Assembly: GCA_046259385.1 (NCBI GenBank)
Contig: JBJYWI010000006.1
Coordinates: 37,890 to 101,889, forward strand
Length of the DNA stretch: 64,000 bases
Direction of reading: 5' to 3'
Origin: CAVWDI01 sp046259385
GTDB lineage: Bacteria > Chloroflexota > Anaerolineae > Anaerolineales > UBA4823
Numbering within the stretch: position 1 is the stretch's first letter; every line of letters starts with the position of its first letter. The translations under genes were made by a program, and so were the position numbers. This document shows, piece by piece, positions 20,409 through 29,144 of this stretch. The notes beneath the pieces were generated by a model. It was given only the letters and a program-made list of their open reading frames with translations, had not been told where the DNA came from and made no database searches.

Positions 20409-20909
20409 ATGGATGTAAAAATACTATGCCTGACGCGTGGAGGCGAAGGAAGTTATCCAAATCAGGATAAGGCGATCGCAATCGCCAAGGAGCGCGGTCA
20501 GGAGATGATGTTTCTTTATATATCCAACATCGAATTCCTGCACCACACCGCTGCCCCGAAAGTAATCGATATTGAAGCCGAACTTGATGAACTGGGCGAA
20601 TTTATGCTCTTGATGGCTCAGGAGCGAGCCTGCAACGAAGATGTCACTGCCCATATATTAGTTCGGCGGGGATTTTTCCAGGAGGTGCTGTCAGATGTTA
20701 TCGAGGAATTCAATATCGAAACGGTCATACTCGGATCATCCTCTGGTGAAACCGGCATTATTACTGAAGAATATCTACATGATGTCACCTGTGAACTTCA
20801 CCTGAAGTACGAAGTAGAATTTATAATTCTACATGAAGGGAAAATATTGAAAACCTACCGCGTTGAAACCGGAGATTCAGGGTGCCTTGATGGACAATTT
20901 GAAGATTAA
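20409..20909 (+). CDS. Universal stress protein (UspA) family protein
   Basis: Cytoplasmic 166-residue protein with the USP alpha/beta fold: KILCLTRGGEGS at the N-terminus, ETVILGSSSGETGI near residue 125, and a C-terminal strand EVEFIILHEG. The ATP-binding loop is only partly canonical. The start at 20409 has an ideal GGAGGAG upstream; an upstream extension to 20364 would run back into the transporter gene. USP domains are often found next to or fused to anion and proton exchangers, so it may regulate the upstream transporter. It overlaps nadE by 20 bases. Confidence 0.8.
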   Translation: MDVKILCLTRGGEGSYPNQDKAIAIAKERGQEMMFLYISNIEFLHHTAAPKVIDIEAELDELGEFMLLMAQERACNEDVTAHILVRRGFFQEVLSDVIEEFNIETVILGSSSGETGIITEEYLHDVTCELHLKYEVEFIILHEGKILKTYRVETGDSGCLDGQFED

Positions 20910-21711
20910 CACCGAACTCGCACGAAAAATCCTGACCGGTTTCATCTCAACCGAAATTAACCGCTCCGGGTTTGATCGCGGGGTGATCGCCCTCTCCGGG
21001 GGTATCGACTCGGCGCTGGGGTGTTATTTGGCATCAGAAGCGTTGGGACCGGAGAACATACTCGCAGTTCGCATGCCTTACAAAGCCTCCTCTCGGGATT
21101 CGCTGGAGCATGCCCAGCTTGTGATCGATGACCTTGGAATCCAGTCGCTAACCGTACCGATTACGGATATTGTCGAACCGCTCTTTGAACTTTTTCCGGA
21201 TGCAGACCAGATCAGGCGCGGCAACGCCATGGCTCGGGCGCGTATGCTGGTGCTTTATGACCAGTCGGCGGCTTTTAAAGGGCTTGTTATCGGCACAGGC
21301 AATAAAACGGAGATCCTATTAGGCTATACAACAATTTATGGCGACTCTGCCTGCGCTCTCAACCCTATTGGCGACCTGTATAAAACTCAGGTTCGACAAC
21401 TTGCTAGGGCAGTGGGTGTACCGCAGACGATTATCGATAAACCTCCAAGTGCTGACCTATGGCCCGGCCAAACCGACGAAGATGAACTGGGCTTCACATA
21501 TGAAAATGTCGACCGCATGCTCTACCTGCTGGTGGATGAACGTTACCGTCCCGAGGATTGCATCAAATCGGGTTTTAAACCGGAATTCGTTGAGCGGGTA
21601 ATTGAGCGCATGAGGCAAAGTCACTTCAAGCGCATTATGCCACCGGTCGCCAAGCTGAGCAACCGCACCGTCGGATATGATTTCCTTTACCTGCGAGATT
21701 GGGGGACTTAA
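20890..21711 (+). CDS. nadE: NAD+ synthetase (synthetase subunit)
   Basis: Amidates deamido-NAD to NAD with ATP. It has 273 residues from ATG 20890, the size of the ammonia-dependent single-domain form. The N-type ATP pyrophosphatase P-loop SGGIDS is at residues 36-41; GTGNKTEILLGYTTIYGD and the PPSADLWPGQTDEDELG loop are family hallmarks. There is no N-terminal amidohydrolase domain, but a separate glutaminase-like protein lies three genes upstream. The frame extends to 20863, but that part overlaps the USP gene further. The 3' end overlaps the convergent ABC-F gene by four bases. Confidence 0.95.
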   Translation: MDNLKINTELARKILTGFISTEINRSGFDRGVIALSGGIDSALGCYLASEALGPENILAVRMPYKASSRDSLEHAQLVIDDLGIQSLTVPITDIVEPLFELFPDADQIRRGNAMARARMLVLYDQSAAFKGLVIGTGNKTEILLGYTTIYGDSACALNPIGDLYKTQVRQLARAVGVPQTIIDKPPSADLWPGQTDEDELGFTYENVDRMLYLLVDERYRPEDCIKSGFKPEFVERVIERMRQSHFKRIMPPVAKLSNRTVGYDFLYLRDWGT

Positions 21712-23738
21712 CCACTTTTCAGTTTAAGGCGGTTGTTTAACGCTTCCCACTCTTCCAGAAGTTGATCCATCTGGACCTGTACCTGAATATAACCTTCCCC
21801 CAACTCAAGCACCTTTGTATGGTCATCTGGCGGATTCTCAAGCTCTTTTGAAATCTCACCGAGTTGTTTTTCTAAATCCGCGATCCGGTTCTCGACCTCC
21901 TGCAAGCGTGCGCGCTGCTGCCTAGCCAGTTTTAATTCCGCGTTTGCTTTACGCCTTTCAGCCAGGTTTTTTTGCATTTTTCTGGCATCTGCAGGTGTTC
22001 CTTCAATTTCCGTCTCAACCTGCTGCTGGTGGTATTCGCTGTAAGAACCATGAAAAACTCTAAGCCCAGCCTGGTCAGGTTGAATCTCCCAAATTTGCGA
22101 ACCCAGCGCATCAATTAGATAACGGTCATGCGAAACAAGCATCATCGTACCTGCATAATCCATCAGGACTTCCTGCAGGATTTCCTGGGATGGGATATCC
22201 AGGTGGTTTGTCGGCTCATCCAGCAAAAGCAGGTTGGTATCCCTGAGCGCCAGTAACGCCAGAGCCAACCGGCCGCGCTCACCCCCTGACAATGTCGATA
22301 CTTTTCTGAAAACATCCTCTCCCTGGAACAAAAATCGCGCCAGGTAATTCCGGATATCCGCCAGGAGCATCTTTGGGACTACAGACTCTACCTCCTGTAC
22401 CAGTGTTCGCTGTGGGTCCAGATCCTCATGAGCCTGGGCAAAATATCCAATCTTTAAACTGGCTCCAAGGACAACCTCTCCACTGAAGGGCGGCACCTGA
22501 CCCAGAAGTGTCTTCAATAATGTGGTCTTTCCGGCTCCATTCGGACCGATAACAGCAGCACACTCTCCCAGTCTGAGCAGAAGGTCCGGTGACCTGAAAA
22601 GCGGTTTGCCTTCATCATGGTACCCGATTTCCAGACCGAGGGTTCTTAACACCAGCTCTCCAGACCGGTGGCTGGTTTTGAGATCCATGCTCAACTGCGG
22701 CGGGCGGTTGGAAGGTTCCCTCAAAGCTTTAATACGACTTTCTACCTCCGCAAGACCCATAGCATGCTCGGAGATATCCGCTTCAGAGCTGATTTCCCCC
22801 CAACTCATACCCCTGACCGTTTCCGTTCCGAGACTCTCGATCGCCTGGACCTCCCGGCTGAGCCGTTTTAACTTACCTTTTGCAAGCTGGGTTCTCTGGC
22901 TGGCGATATTGCGCTTGATATAGTCAAGCTCTTTCAACAGGCGTTCCTTCTCAGACTTAAATATTGACCGGCGACGCTCCCATCTATCCTGGCGCTGTTC
23001 AACACACGCGCTGTAATTACCCCGGTATACCTCTATTCCCATCTGGCTCATCTCCCAGACCGTGTCGACCACCCGGTCAAGAAAGTAGCGGTCGTGAGAG
23101 ACGAGCAGGATCGAGCCTTCCCATTTTTCCAAGTAATTTTCCAACCATTCAACCGCAGAGATATCAAGATGGTTAGTAGGCTCATCTAGAACAAGCAGGT
23201 CCGGGTCAGAGAGAAGCAGCCGCGCCAACCTTGCTCGCGTTCGCTGACCGCCGGAAAGCTGGGTCAGTGGGCGCGAGTAGTCGCGCTCTGCGAATCCAAG
23301 CCCGCTCAGGACGCTGCGCATGCGGGTTTCATATGTGTATCCCCCGGCAATCTCAAATGTCTGCTGTAGTTTTCCATATTTCTCAAGCGCATCCTGCGCA
23401 AGATCGGGTTGGCTCATCTCTTTCTCCAACCTGGCAAGCTCCGCCTCCTGTTCGAGTAAACCTTTTACCGCCTTCAGGCACTCCTCCCAAAGGCTATGGT
23501 CAGCCTGAAAACCAGCTTCCTGGGGAAGGTATCCTGCATTAAGACCTTTCGCAGACTGCACCAGCCCTTCACTCGGTTCTTCCAATCCCAGCAGAATCCG
23601 GAGCAACGTGGTCTTGCCTATTCCATTCGGACCAAGGATTGCGATTCGAGCCTGGCGGGGAACCTCGATCGTGATTCCAGAAAAAATATCTTTCGCGCCG
23701 TATGATTTTGCCAGGTTTTGGGCTGAGAGCAGGCTCAT
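21708..23738 (-). CDS. ABC-F family ATPase (Uup/YdiF-like)
   Basis: Ribosome-associated ATPase of 676 residues, with no membrane segments. Two ABC modules: Walker A ILGPNGIGKTTLL with LSGGQRTRARLA and LDEPTNHLD, then VIGPNGAGKTTLL with LSGGERGRLALA and LDEPTNHLD. Between them lies the charged P-site tRNA-interaction linker (about 245-330). A C-terminal coiled-coil (about 560-665) rich in Arg/Lys/Glu matches the YdiF/Uup subgroup. ABC-F proteins tune translation or give antibiotic protection; which applies here cannot be told. Its promoter region overlaps that of the divergent LCP gene. Confidence 0.9.
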   Translation of the reverse strand: MSLLSAQNLAKSYGAKDIFSGITIEVPRQARIAILGPNGIGKTTLLRILLGLEEPSEGLVQSAKGLNAGYLPQEAGFQADHSLWEECLKAVKGLLEQEAELARLEKEMSQPDLAQDALEKYGKLQQTFEIAGGYTYETRMRSVLSGLGFAERDYSRPLTQLSGGQRTRARLARLLLSDPDLLVLDEPTNHLDISAVEWLENYLEKWEGSILLVSHDRYFLDRVVDTVWEMSQMGIEVYRGNYSACVEQRQDRWERRRSIFKSEKERLLKELDYIKRNIASQRTQLAKGKLKRLSREVQAIESLGTETVRGMSWGEISSEADISEHAMGLAEVESRIKALREPSNRPPQLSMDLKTSHRSGELVLRTLGLEIGYHDEGKPLFRSPDLLLRLGECAAVIGPNGAGKTTLLKTLLGQVPPFSGEVVLGASLKIGYFAQAHEDLDPQRTLVQEVESVVPKMLLADIRNYLARFLFQGEDVFRKVSTLSGGERGRLALALLALRDTNLLLLDEPTNHLDIPSQEILQEVLMDYAGTMMLVSHDRYLIDALGSQIWEIQPDQAGLRVFHGSYSEYHQQQVETEIEGTPADARKMQKNLAERRKANAELKLARQQRARLQEVENRIADLEKQLGEISKELENPPDDHTKVLELGEGYIQVQVQMDQLLEEWEALNNRLKLKSG

Positions 23739-23783
23739 CGTTAATTATAAAAAAGGGTCAAATTAGGCTGCGATTAAACCGGA

Positions 23784-23811
23784 TTGCGCCGCAATTATAC
23801 CGTGATATAAT
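23784..23811 (+). promoter_or_regulatory. Promoter of the LCP-family gene
   Basis: Extended -10 TGATATAAT (TATAAT at 23806-23811) with TTGCGC at 23784-23789, spacing 16. A second TATAAT on the minus strand (23794-23799) faces the divergent ABC-F gene, so the two promoters overlap. Confidence 0.5.
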
Positions 23812-23856
23812 TTCGCCGCTTTTGGTTCAAACTGCCGGATTTACTGGCAGAAGGCT

Positions 23857-25296
23857 ATGAAAATGACTGATGAATTTAACAACAGTAAAAAAGAATCCGA
23901 GTCGCAAACCACAAGATATCTGCGCATCGCGGTTCTGGCTGGTTTTATCATCGCCGGGCTGCTGACTGCCTATCTGACTTATGTTTCGTTTCGTGATTTT
24001 GTAATCGCCTGGGAATTGACGGGTTTGCCGGGCATTACCATCAAGGAATCCAATCCTGCCCCGCAGGAATCAGGGGAGCTTGTCATCCAGGATGCCACCA
24101 CCCCGCTCCAACCCAGTGATGGGCCACCACCGCCGGAATGGGACGGCGCAGAGAGAGTAACCATGTTGGTCATGGGATTGGATTATCGTGATTGGTCCGC
24201 CGGAGAGGGTCCCCCTCGAACGGATACAATGATCCTGCTTACATTTGACCCGGTCACCCAGACCGGCGGCATGCTTTCTATTCCACGCGATCTATGGGTA
24301 AACATACCGGGATTTAATTACGGGCGTATCAACACCGCATACCAGCTCGGTGAGGCTTACCAGCTTCCAGGCGGCGGACCTCAGTTAGCCGTGGACACAG
24401 TTGAGGAGCTGCTTGGCGTTCCAATTGATTTCTACGCCCAGGTCGATTTTGGAGCCTTTGTGCGGTTTATCGACGAGATATACGGAGTGAAAGTGGAAGT
24501 TTCCGAGCGAATAAAACTCGATCCTCTCGGAGATAACAACACAAAATGGCTCAAGCCCGGAACGCATACGCTCCCTGGAGAGCTGGCTCTGGCTTACGTC
24601 CGGGCCCGCAAAACCGAAGGCGGCGATTTCGACCGATCTGAACGCCAGCAGCAGGTGGTTTTGGCAATCCGTAAACAGATTATGCGCCCCAAAATGTGGC
24701 CGGATCTACTTGCGAAGGCTCCTATCCTGTACAACGAGCTCTCGTCAGGTGTCAACACCAACATGAACCTGGATCAGGCGATTCGGCTGGGCTGGATGGC
24801 GACTCATATACCGGAAGAGAACATTAAACGCGGTGCAATCGGCTCAGATCAAATAACTTTCGCCACATCACCGGACGGCGAGCAGGAAGTCCTGAAACCG
24901 TTAACCGAAAAGATCCGCCTGCTGCGTGACGAGATTTTCACCTCGACCGGCGCAATCAGCCCCTCGGCAGCAGGTGCAGATCCAGCTCAGACAATCCAGG
25001 CAGAAGGCGCTCGCGTTAAAGTTCTGAACGGCAGTTATACACCAGGATTGGCGGCTAGCACCACCGACTATTTAAAATCATTGAATATCAATGTCGTTGA
25101 AACCGGCAACTCTGAAAAAGTCACTCCATATACTGAAATCACTTATTACAACGGCGCCCCATACACAACAAAATACCTGGTCGATTTAATGACGATTGAT
25201 CCGATCCGTATCTTCTACGTGAATGACCCGACCAGTCCAGTTGACATTTCAGTCATTGTGGGCGACGATTGGGCAAACAGCGGCAAACTACCCTGA
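23857..25296 (+). CDS. LytR-CpsA-Psr (LCP) family protein with LytR_C domain
   Basis: Membrane-anchored phosphotransferase-like protein of 479 residues that in other bacteria attaches glycopolymers to the cell wall. One membrane segment (about 24-45), a short linker, the LCP domain (about 105-270: MLVMGLDYRD, RTDTMILLTFDP, LSIPRDLWV, GRINTAYQLG, ALAYVRARK, DFDRSERQQQVV) including the conserved acidic and arginine residues, and a C-terminal LytR_C domain (about 385-470: VKVLNGSYTPGLA). In a Chloroflexi cell envelope the acceptor is unclear. A second ATG at 23863 is possible. Confidence 0.9.
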   Translation: MKMTDEFNNSKKESESQTTRYLRIAVLAGFIIAGLLTAYLTYVSFRDFVIAWELTGLPGITIKESNPAPQESGELVIQDATTPLQPSDGPPPPEWDGAERVTMLVMGLDYRDWSAGEGPPRTDTMILLTFDPVTQTGGMLSIPRDLWVNIPGFNYGRINTAYQLGEAYQLPGGGPQLAVDTVEELLGVPIDFYAQVDFGAFVRFIDEIYGVKVEVSERIKLDPLGDNNTKWLKPGTHTLPGELALAYVRARKTEGGDFDRSERQQQVVLAIRKQIMRPKMWPDLLAKAPILYNELSSGVNTNMNLDQAIRLGWMATHIPEENIKRGAIGSDQITFATSPDGEQEVLKPLTEKIRLLRDEIFTSTGAISPSAAGADPAQTIQAEGARVKVLNGSYTPGLAASTTDYLKSLNINVVETGNSEKVTPYTEITYYNGAPYTTKYLVDLMTIDPIRIFYVNDPTSPVDISVIVGDDWANSGKLP

Positions 25297-25322
25297 AGAT
25301 AAAGTCCTTTTTGCCCCCTCAC

Positions 25323-25361
25323 TTGACACCATCTACCTGATACTTGATACTTAGTCCCATG
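25323..25361 (+). promoter_or_regulatory. Promoter for a leaderless recD2 transcript
   Basis: TTGACA at 25323-25328, 17-base spacer, GATACT at 25346-25351. The expected transcription start falls on or next to the ATG at 25359. No Shine-Dalgarno sequence precedes the ATG. Confidence 0.55.
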
Positions 25362-27617
25362 GAATCCCTAACCGGTTCTGTGGAGCGCATTACTTACTAC
25401 AACCCAGAAAACGGATACAGTGTTATCCGTCTGCTCCCGGAAAAGCCATTAAGCAGCCAGTTAACCCAGCTTGGGCTGGTCACAGTGACCGGCAACCTTC
25501 CCGAACTTTCGCCCGGAGAACACCTCGAATTGAGTGGCGAGTGGATCGAGCATCCCAGACATGGCCGCCAGTTCTCAGTCAGGTCCTGCGAACAGAGACT
25601 CCCCGCTACGTTGACGGGCATCCGCCGCTACCTGTCATCCGGGTTGATAAAAGGTATAGGTCCGCGCCTTGCGGACCGGATTGTGAACCAGTTCGGAGAG
25701 TACACACTTGAAATTATTGAGAGCCAGCCCGAGCGCTTGCTGGAAGTCCCGGACATTGGAGAGAAAAGATTCAGCCTGATCGCCTCAGCCTGGGAAGAAC
25801 AGAGACAGGTTAAGGAGGTAATGCTGTTTCTGCACAGCTATGGCGTCAGCACAAATCTGGCTGTTAAGATCTATAAGCAATACGGGGTACAGGCATTGGA
25901 TATTGTTCGCGCGGATCCATACCAGATGGCGCGCGATATATACGGAGTGGGATTTAAAACTGCCGACAAAATTGCCCAATCTCTTGGTCTGCCAGCAGAT
26001 CATCCCTCCCGGATTCAATCCGCCGTTATATACTGCCTGAACAAAAGTACTGAAGACGGCAATGTTTTCCTACCAAAGGAAGAACTATCCCGCTCAGCTG
26101 AAGACCTTCTCCAAATTCAATATGAACTAATCAGCCAGTCATATGAACAGCTTCTAAAAGAAGGCTCAATTATCGGAGAATGGTTTCCAGCCAGTGGAAC
26201 AGCTTCTTCGGCAGGATCTAAACAAGATCCTGCAAGCCACGCAATAGAACAATCGGATGGAATGCGGGCTATTTACCTGACACCTTATTATCACAGTGAA
26301 AAAAAAGTTGCGGAAAGATTGTCTTCATTTGCCGCCAGTTTCCCAACCAGGTTGAGCGACATTCCCCCGGCTTTCCTTGAGATAGATCCGGCGCTCTCCC
26401 CCGAACAGAGAACCGCGGTGAAAACCGCCCTAGGTTCCCCGGTAAGTGTGCTCACCGGCGGTCCAGGGACCGGAAAAACAACCACTGTAAAAGCCCTGAT
26501 TAATATCCTGGTTTCGGAAAATAAATCCTTCCGGCTTGCATCCCCCACCGGGCGAGCCGCTAAAAGGTTGGCTCAGGCAACCGATCACCCGGCTAGCACG
26601 CTCCATCGCCTGCTGGGATATTCGCCCGGAGAAGGATTTAAATTCAACGACCAGAATCCCCTGAATATTGACATGCTTGTTGTGGATGAGGTTTCCATGA
26701 TGGATTTGCTGTTGACGCATAATATGCTCAAAGCCCTCCGTCCCGGAACGCATATTCTGCTTGTAGGGGATGCAGATCAACTTCCATCGGTTGGTGCTGG
26801 AGATATATTGCGCGACATTATCTCCAGCGGCATCGCACCGGTAAACCAGTTAAAGGTGATTTTCCGGCAGGCTGCCGGTTCCCAGATAGTCCGCAATGCC
26901 CACCGCATAAATCAGGGTCAAATCCCCAATTTCGCGGGTTCAAAAAGCGATTCCTCACAACCAATTGATTCCGACTTTTTTCTGTTCCCGGCAAATGATG
27001 CCGAACAGGCTGCCGATTGGATTTGTGATATCGTAACCAGGCGGATTCCCGAAACATTTGGTTTTCAAGCCGGACAGGATATCCAGGTTCTATCCCCAAT
27101 GTACCGGGGTCCATGCGGGGTCAATACCCTGAATGAACGCCTGCAATCGATTATCAATCCTCCTAGGAAGAAACTGTCCGAGAAAACGCTTTTCGGAATT
27201 AATTTCCGGGTTGGCGATAAACTGATGCAGGTCAAGAATAATTACGACAAAAGCGTGTACAACGGGGATATCGGCATGTTGAAATCAATTGATGAGATAC
27301 AACACACCCTCATCGTAGAATTTGAAGGCCGCTTTGTGGAATATGATTGGGTTGAATGTGACCAGTTAGTTCTGGCTTATGTGATATCGGTTCATAAATC
27401 GCAGGGCTCAGAATTTCCTGCGGTGGTCTTGCCTGTGCTTACCCAGCACTACCTCATGCTGCAGCGCAACCTTTTATACACAGCAGTTACCCGGGCGAAA
27501 AAACTCTGCGTCCTTGTGGGTAACAAGCGCGCTATAGCGATCGCTGTGAAAAACGACAAAGTCGCCCGGCGATACTCCGGATTGGAATTGCGATTAAAGG
27601 GTTTATTATCTGCCTGA
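25359..27617 (+). CDS. recD2: ATP-dependent RecD2-like DNA helicase
   Basis: 5'-3' superfamily 1 helicase of the RecBC-independent RecD2 type, about 752 residues. The N-terminal OB-like part (VERITYYNPENGYSVIRL) and helix-hairpin-helix region (residues about 95-200) precede the helicase core with Walker A LTGGPGTGKTTTVKAL, motif II VVDEVSMMD, motif III LVGDADQLPSVGAGD, and motifs V/VI (SVHKSQGSEFPAVVLP, LLYTAVTRAKK). The upstream TTG 25344 would add five residues overlapping the -10 region; ATG 25359 fits the promoter better. Its 3' end overlaps the convergent small gene by 12 bases. Confidence 0.93.
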   Translation: MESLTGSVERITYYNPENGYSVIRLLPEKPLSSQLTQLGLVTVTGNLPELSPGEHLELSGEWIEHPRHGRQFSVRSCEQRLPATLTGIRRYLSSGLIKGIGPRLADRIVNQFGEYTLEIIESQPERLLEVPDIGEKRFSLIASAWEEQRQVKEVMLFLHSYGVSTNLAVKIYKQYGVQALDIVRADPYQMARDIYGVGFKTADKIAQSLGLPADHPSRIQSAVIYCLNKSTEDGNVFLPKEELSRSAEDLLQIQYELISQSYEQLLKEGSIIGEWFPASGTASSAGSKQDPASHAIEQSDGMRAIYLTPYYHSEKKVAERLSSFAASFPTRLSDIPPAFLEIDPALSPEQRTAVKTALGSPVSVLTGGPGTGKTTTVKALINILVSENKSFRLASPTGRAAKRLAQATDHPASTLHRLLGYSPGEGFKFNDQNPLNIDMLVVDEVSMMDLLLTHNMLKALRPGTHILLVGDADQLPSVGAGDILRDIISSGIAPVNQLKVIFRQAAGSQIVRNAHRINQGQIPNFAGSKSDSSQPIDSDFFLFPANDAEQAADWICDIVTRRIPETFGFQAGQDIQVLSPMYRGPCGVNTLNERLQSIINPPRKKLSEKTLFGINFRVGDKLMQVKNNYDKSVYNGDIGMLKSIDEIQHTLIVEFEGRFVEYDWVECDQLVLAYVISVHKSQGSEFPAVVLPVLTQHYLMLQRNLLYTAVTRAKKLCVLVGNKRAIAIAVKNDKVARRYSGLELRLKGLLSA

Positions 27618-27872
27618 TTCTTTTTGTTGTTTTTGCCAGGCGTTTAACCATGAATCATAGGCATCCGCCCTGTCGCTCTCGCCCACTACCAGGATCTTAT
27701 CGACATTATCCCGGTCTTTTATTAAGAAAGCGATTTCTTCTTTGCCGTCATCTGCGATTTCTACGGTGCAGCCCACCGGCGTGATTTCATCTCTCAGAAA
27801 ATGCCAGCCGAAGTGGGTCTCAAAGGCTGCTTCCCAGCAGTTACAAGATCTTCGATCCAGGACAATCTTCAT
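27606..27872 (-). CDS. Conserved-looking small hypothetical protein
   Basis: An 88-residue soluble acidic protein I do not recognise. It has three cysteines near the N-terminus (CNCWEAAF and VGC), many aromatic residues, and no membrane segment or signal peptide. It is last in a probable three-gene minus-strand run with two related small membrane proteins and overlaps recD2 by 12 bases at the 3' end. The coding call rests on the plausible composition and operon position. Confidence 0.5.
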   Translation of the reverse strand: MKIVLDRRSCNCWEAAFETHFGWHFLRDEITPVGCTVEIADDGKEEIAFLIKDRDNVDKILVVGESDRADAYDSWLNAWQKQQKESGR

Positions 27873-27913
27873 AACTATCTACAGTGATTAACCGGTAAAT
27901 GAACAGCTCTATA

Positions 27914-28291
27914 TCAATCTTCTTCAGTCGGTGTCTTAACTGAAATGGGCAACTCCTTTCCCAATGCGGCAGCAAGTTTTCCCAGCACCTGGGATTCCTC
28001 CGGAGTCCCCCCTTCAGAAAGTGTATGCTGAGCCTGTTCGGCAACTGCCCGATATGCATCTTCATCGCCCAGGAGTTCAAGGCGCGCTTTTGCCCGCACA
28101 ATATCCGGATTGGCGTCATATGCTGCAGCGATCATAACCCGGTACTGGTCTTTATAAAACGGTTTTAACGTATTAGGAGCTGTATCGACATAATCGACAG
28201 GATTGATAAGCCAGGCGTATAAAAGGCCAATTGCCAGCCCAACCACAACCCCGGTAATCAGGTACCAGTTTCCACGCTCTTCCCTGGTCAT
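27914..28291 (-). CDS. Single-pass membrane protein, paralogue of the upstream gene
   Basis: A 125-residue protein. One N-terminal membrane segment (about 10-30, LITGVVVGLAIGLLYAWLI) ends with INPVDYVDTAP, then a helical domain with KDQYRVMIAAAYDANPDIVRA and RLELLGDE. The next gene upstream has the same plan (INPVEYSDTVP, TDYVLMVAEAF, RLTFLGG). The start overlaps that gene's stop by four bases (ATGA), so the two are translationally coupled. No known family was recognised. Confidence 0.65.
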   Translation of the reverse strand: MTREERGNWYLITGVVVGLAIGLLYAWLINPVDYVDTAPNTLKPFYKDQYRVMIAAAYDANPDIVRAKARLELLGDEDAYRAVAEQAQHTLSEGGTPEESQVLGKLAAALGKELPISVKTPTEED

Positions 28292-28644
28292 TGCTCCGGC
28301 GTCTCCAATACTTTCTGGAAAAATTCCATCTCGTCAGCCAGGTCGTTCATTAGAGCCAGGTCAGTGCTGCGGTATCCTTCCTGGTCAGCAAAATTTATCG
28401 CTTCAATCACTACTCCATCCGGCGATTTTCCACCCAAAAAAGTTAGCCTTTCTACCGCGAGTGCCATATCCTGGTCCTTGCTGAACGCTTCCGCGACCAT
28501 CAGCACATAGTCTGTCCGGTAATCCTGGCGCAGTCTCGCAGGGACCGTATCGCTGTATTCGACCGGGTTGATCCTCCAGCCGTAAAAAATGCCAATTGCC
28601 GCCCCTGCTGCGATAGCCAATATAAATAATAGCCAGCGTCTCAT
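28288..28644 (-). CDS. Single-pass membrane protein, first of a tandem pair
   Basis: About 118 residues from ATG 28644; the longer frame to 28707 lacks a better start signal and would put 21 polar residues before the membrane segment. The membrane segment (LLFILAIAAGAAIGIFYGW) is followed by INPVEYSDTVP and an alpha-helical domain with TDYVLMVAEAFSKDQDMALAV. It is paralogous to the downstream gene. Both may sense or scaffold something at the membrane; nothing more can be said. Confidence 0.65.
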   Translation of the reverse strand: MRRWLLFILAIAAGAAIGIFYGWRINPVEYSDTVPARLRQDYRTDYVLMVAEAFSKDQDMALAVERLTFLGGKSPDGVVIEAINFADQEGYRSTDLALMNDLADEMEFFQKVLETPEQ

Positions 28645-28698
28645 CCCACTGGTATTGTGCCATAGACCCCTTTGCAAATCAAGAGGCATATTTACCGC

Positions 28699-28727
28699 TT
28701 GCTTCACGTCAAGATTTCCTGTAAAAT
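28699..28727 (+). promoter_or_regulatory. Candidate promoter of spoVS
   Basis: TTGCTT at 28699-28704, 17-base spacer, TAAAAT at 28722-28727, about 60 bases before the spoVS start. Confidence 0.4.
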
Positions 28728-28792
28728 ATTAAGTCACAACAAAGTGCACCTAGTTTATGGTTACATGTTTCTTGCCAAGGGAGGGACAAACC

Positions 28793-29053
28793 ATGAATAT
28801 CATCAAAGTCTCAGGTACCTCACGCACATCGGCAGTTGCGGGTGCAATCGCTGGGGTGTTTCGAGAAAATCACCGCGCAGAAGTCCAGGCAATCGGCGCG
28901 ATAGCGGTGAACCAGGCTGTAAAAGCGCTAGCGCTTTCCAGAGGATATTTGCAGGAGGATGGCTACGAGGTCGTATTCATCTCAGAATTTGTCGATGTTC
29001 AGATCGATGATAAAATACGGACTGCGATCAGGTTTACTGTGGAAGAGCGCTGA
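28793..29053 (+). CDS. spoVS: Stage V sporulation protein S family protein
   Basis: An 86-residue Alba-superfamily nucleic-acid-binding protein. The sequence is the highly conserved SpoVS pattern throughout: IIKVSGTSRTSAVAGAIAGV, VQAIGAIAVNQAVKALALSR, VFISEFVDVQID and AIRFTVEE. The start at 28793 has AGGGAGG seven bases upstream; the frame extends to 28757 without support. SpoVS is found in many non-sporulating bacteria, and no sporulation genes are seen here, so it is better viewed as a general regulator or chromatin protein. Confidence 0.92.
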   Translation: MNIIKVSGTSRTSAVAGAIAGVFRENHRAEVQAIGAIAVNQAVKALALSRGYLQEDGYEVVFISEFVDVQIDDKIRTAIRFTVEER

Positions 29054-29144
29054 ACAAAAACCAATCCGGCTTTTGTAATTGTTTTTGCAGCCGGCCTTAC
29101 CACAAGTATTAACTGCGCCGGAGGAATATTGGTTCCTGCGGCGT

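Noticed and set aside
28793..29053. Sporulation locus
   Set aside because: SpoVS is the only such gene here and is common in non-sporulating bacteria.
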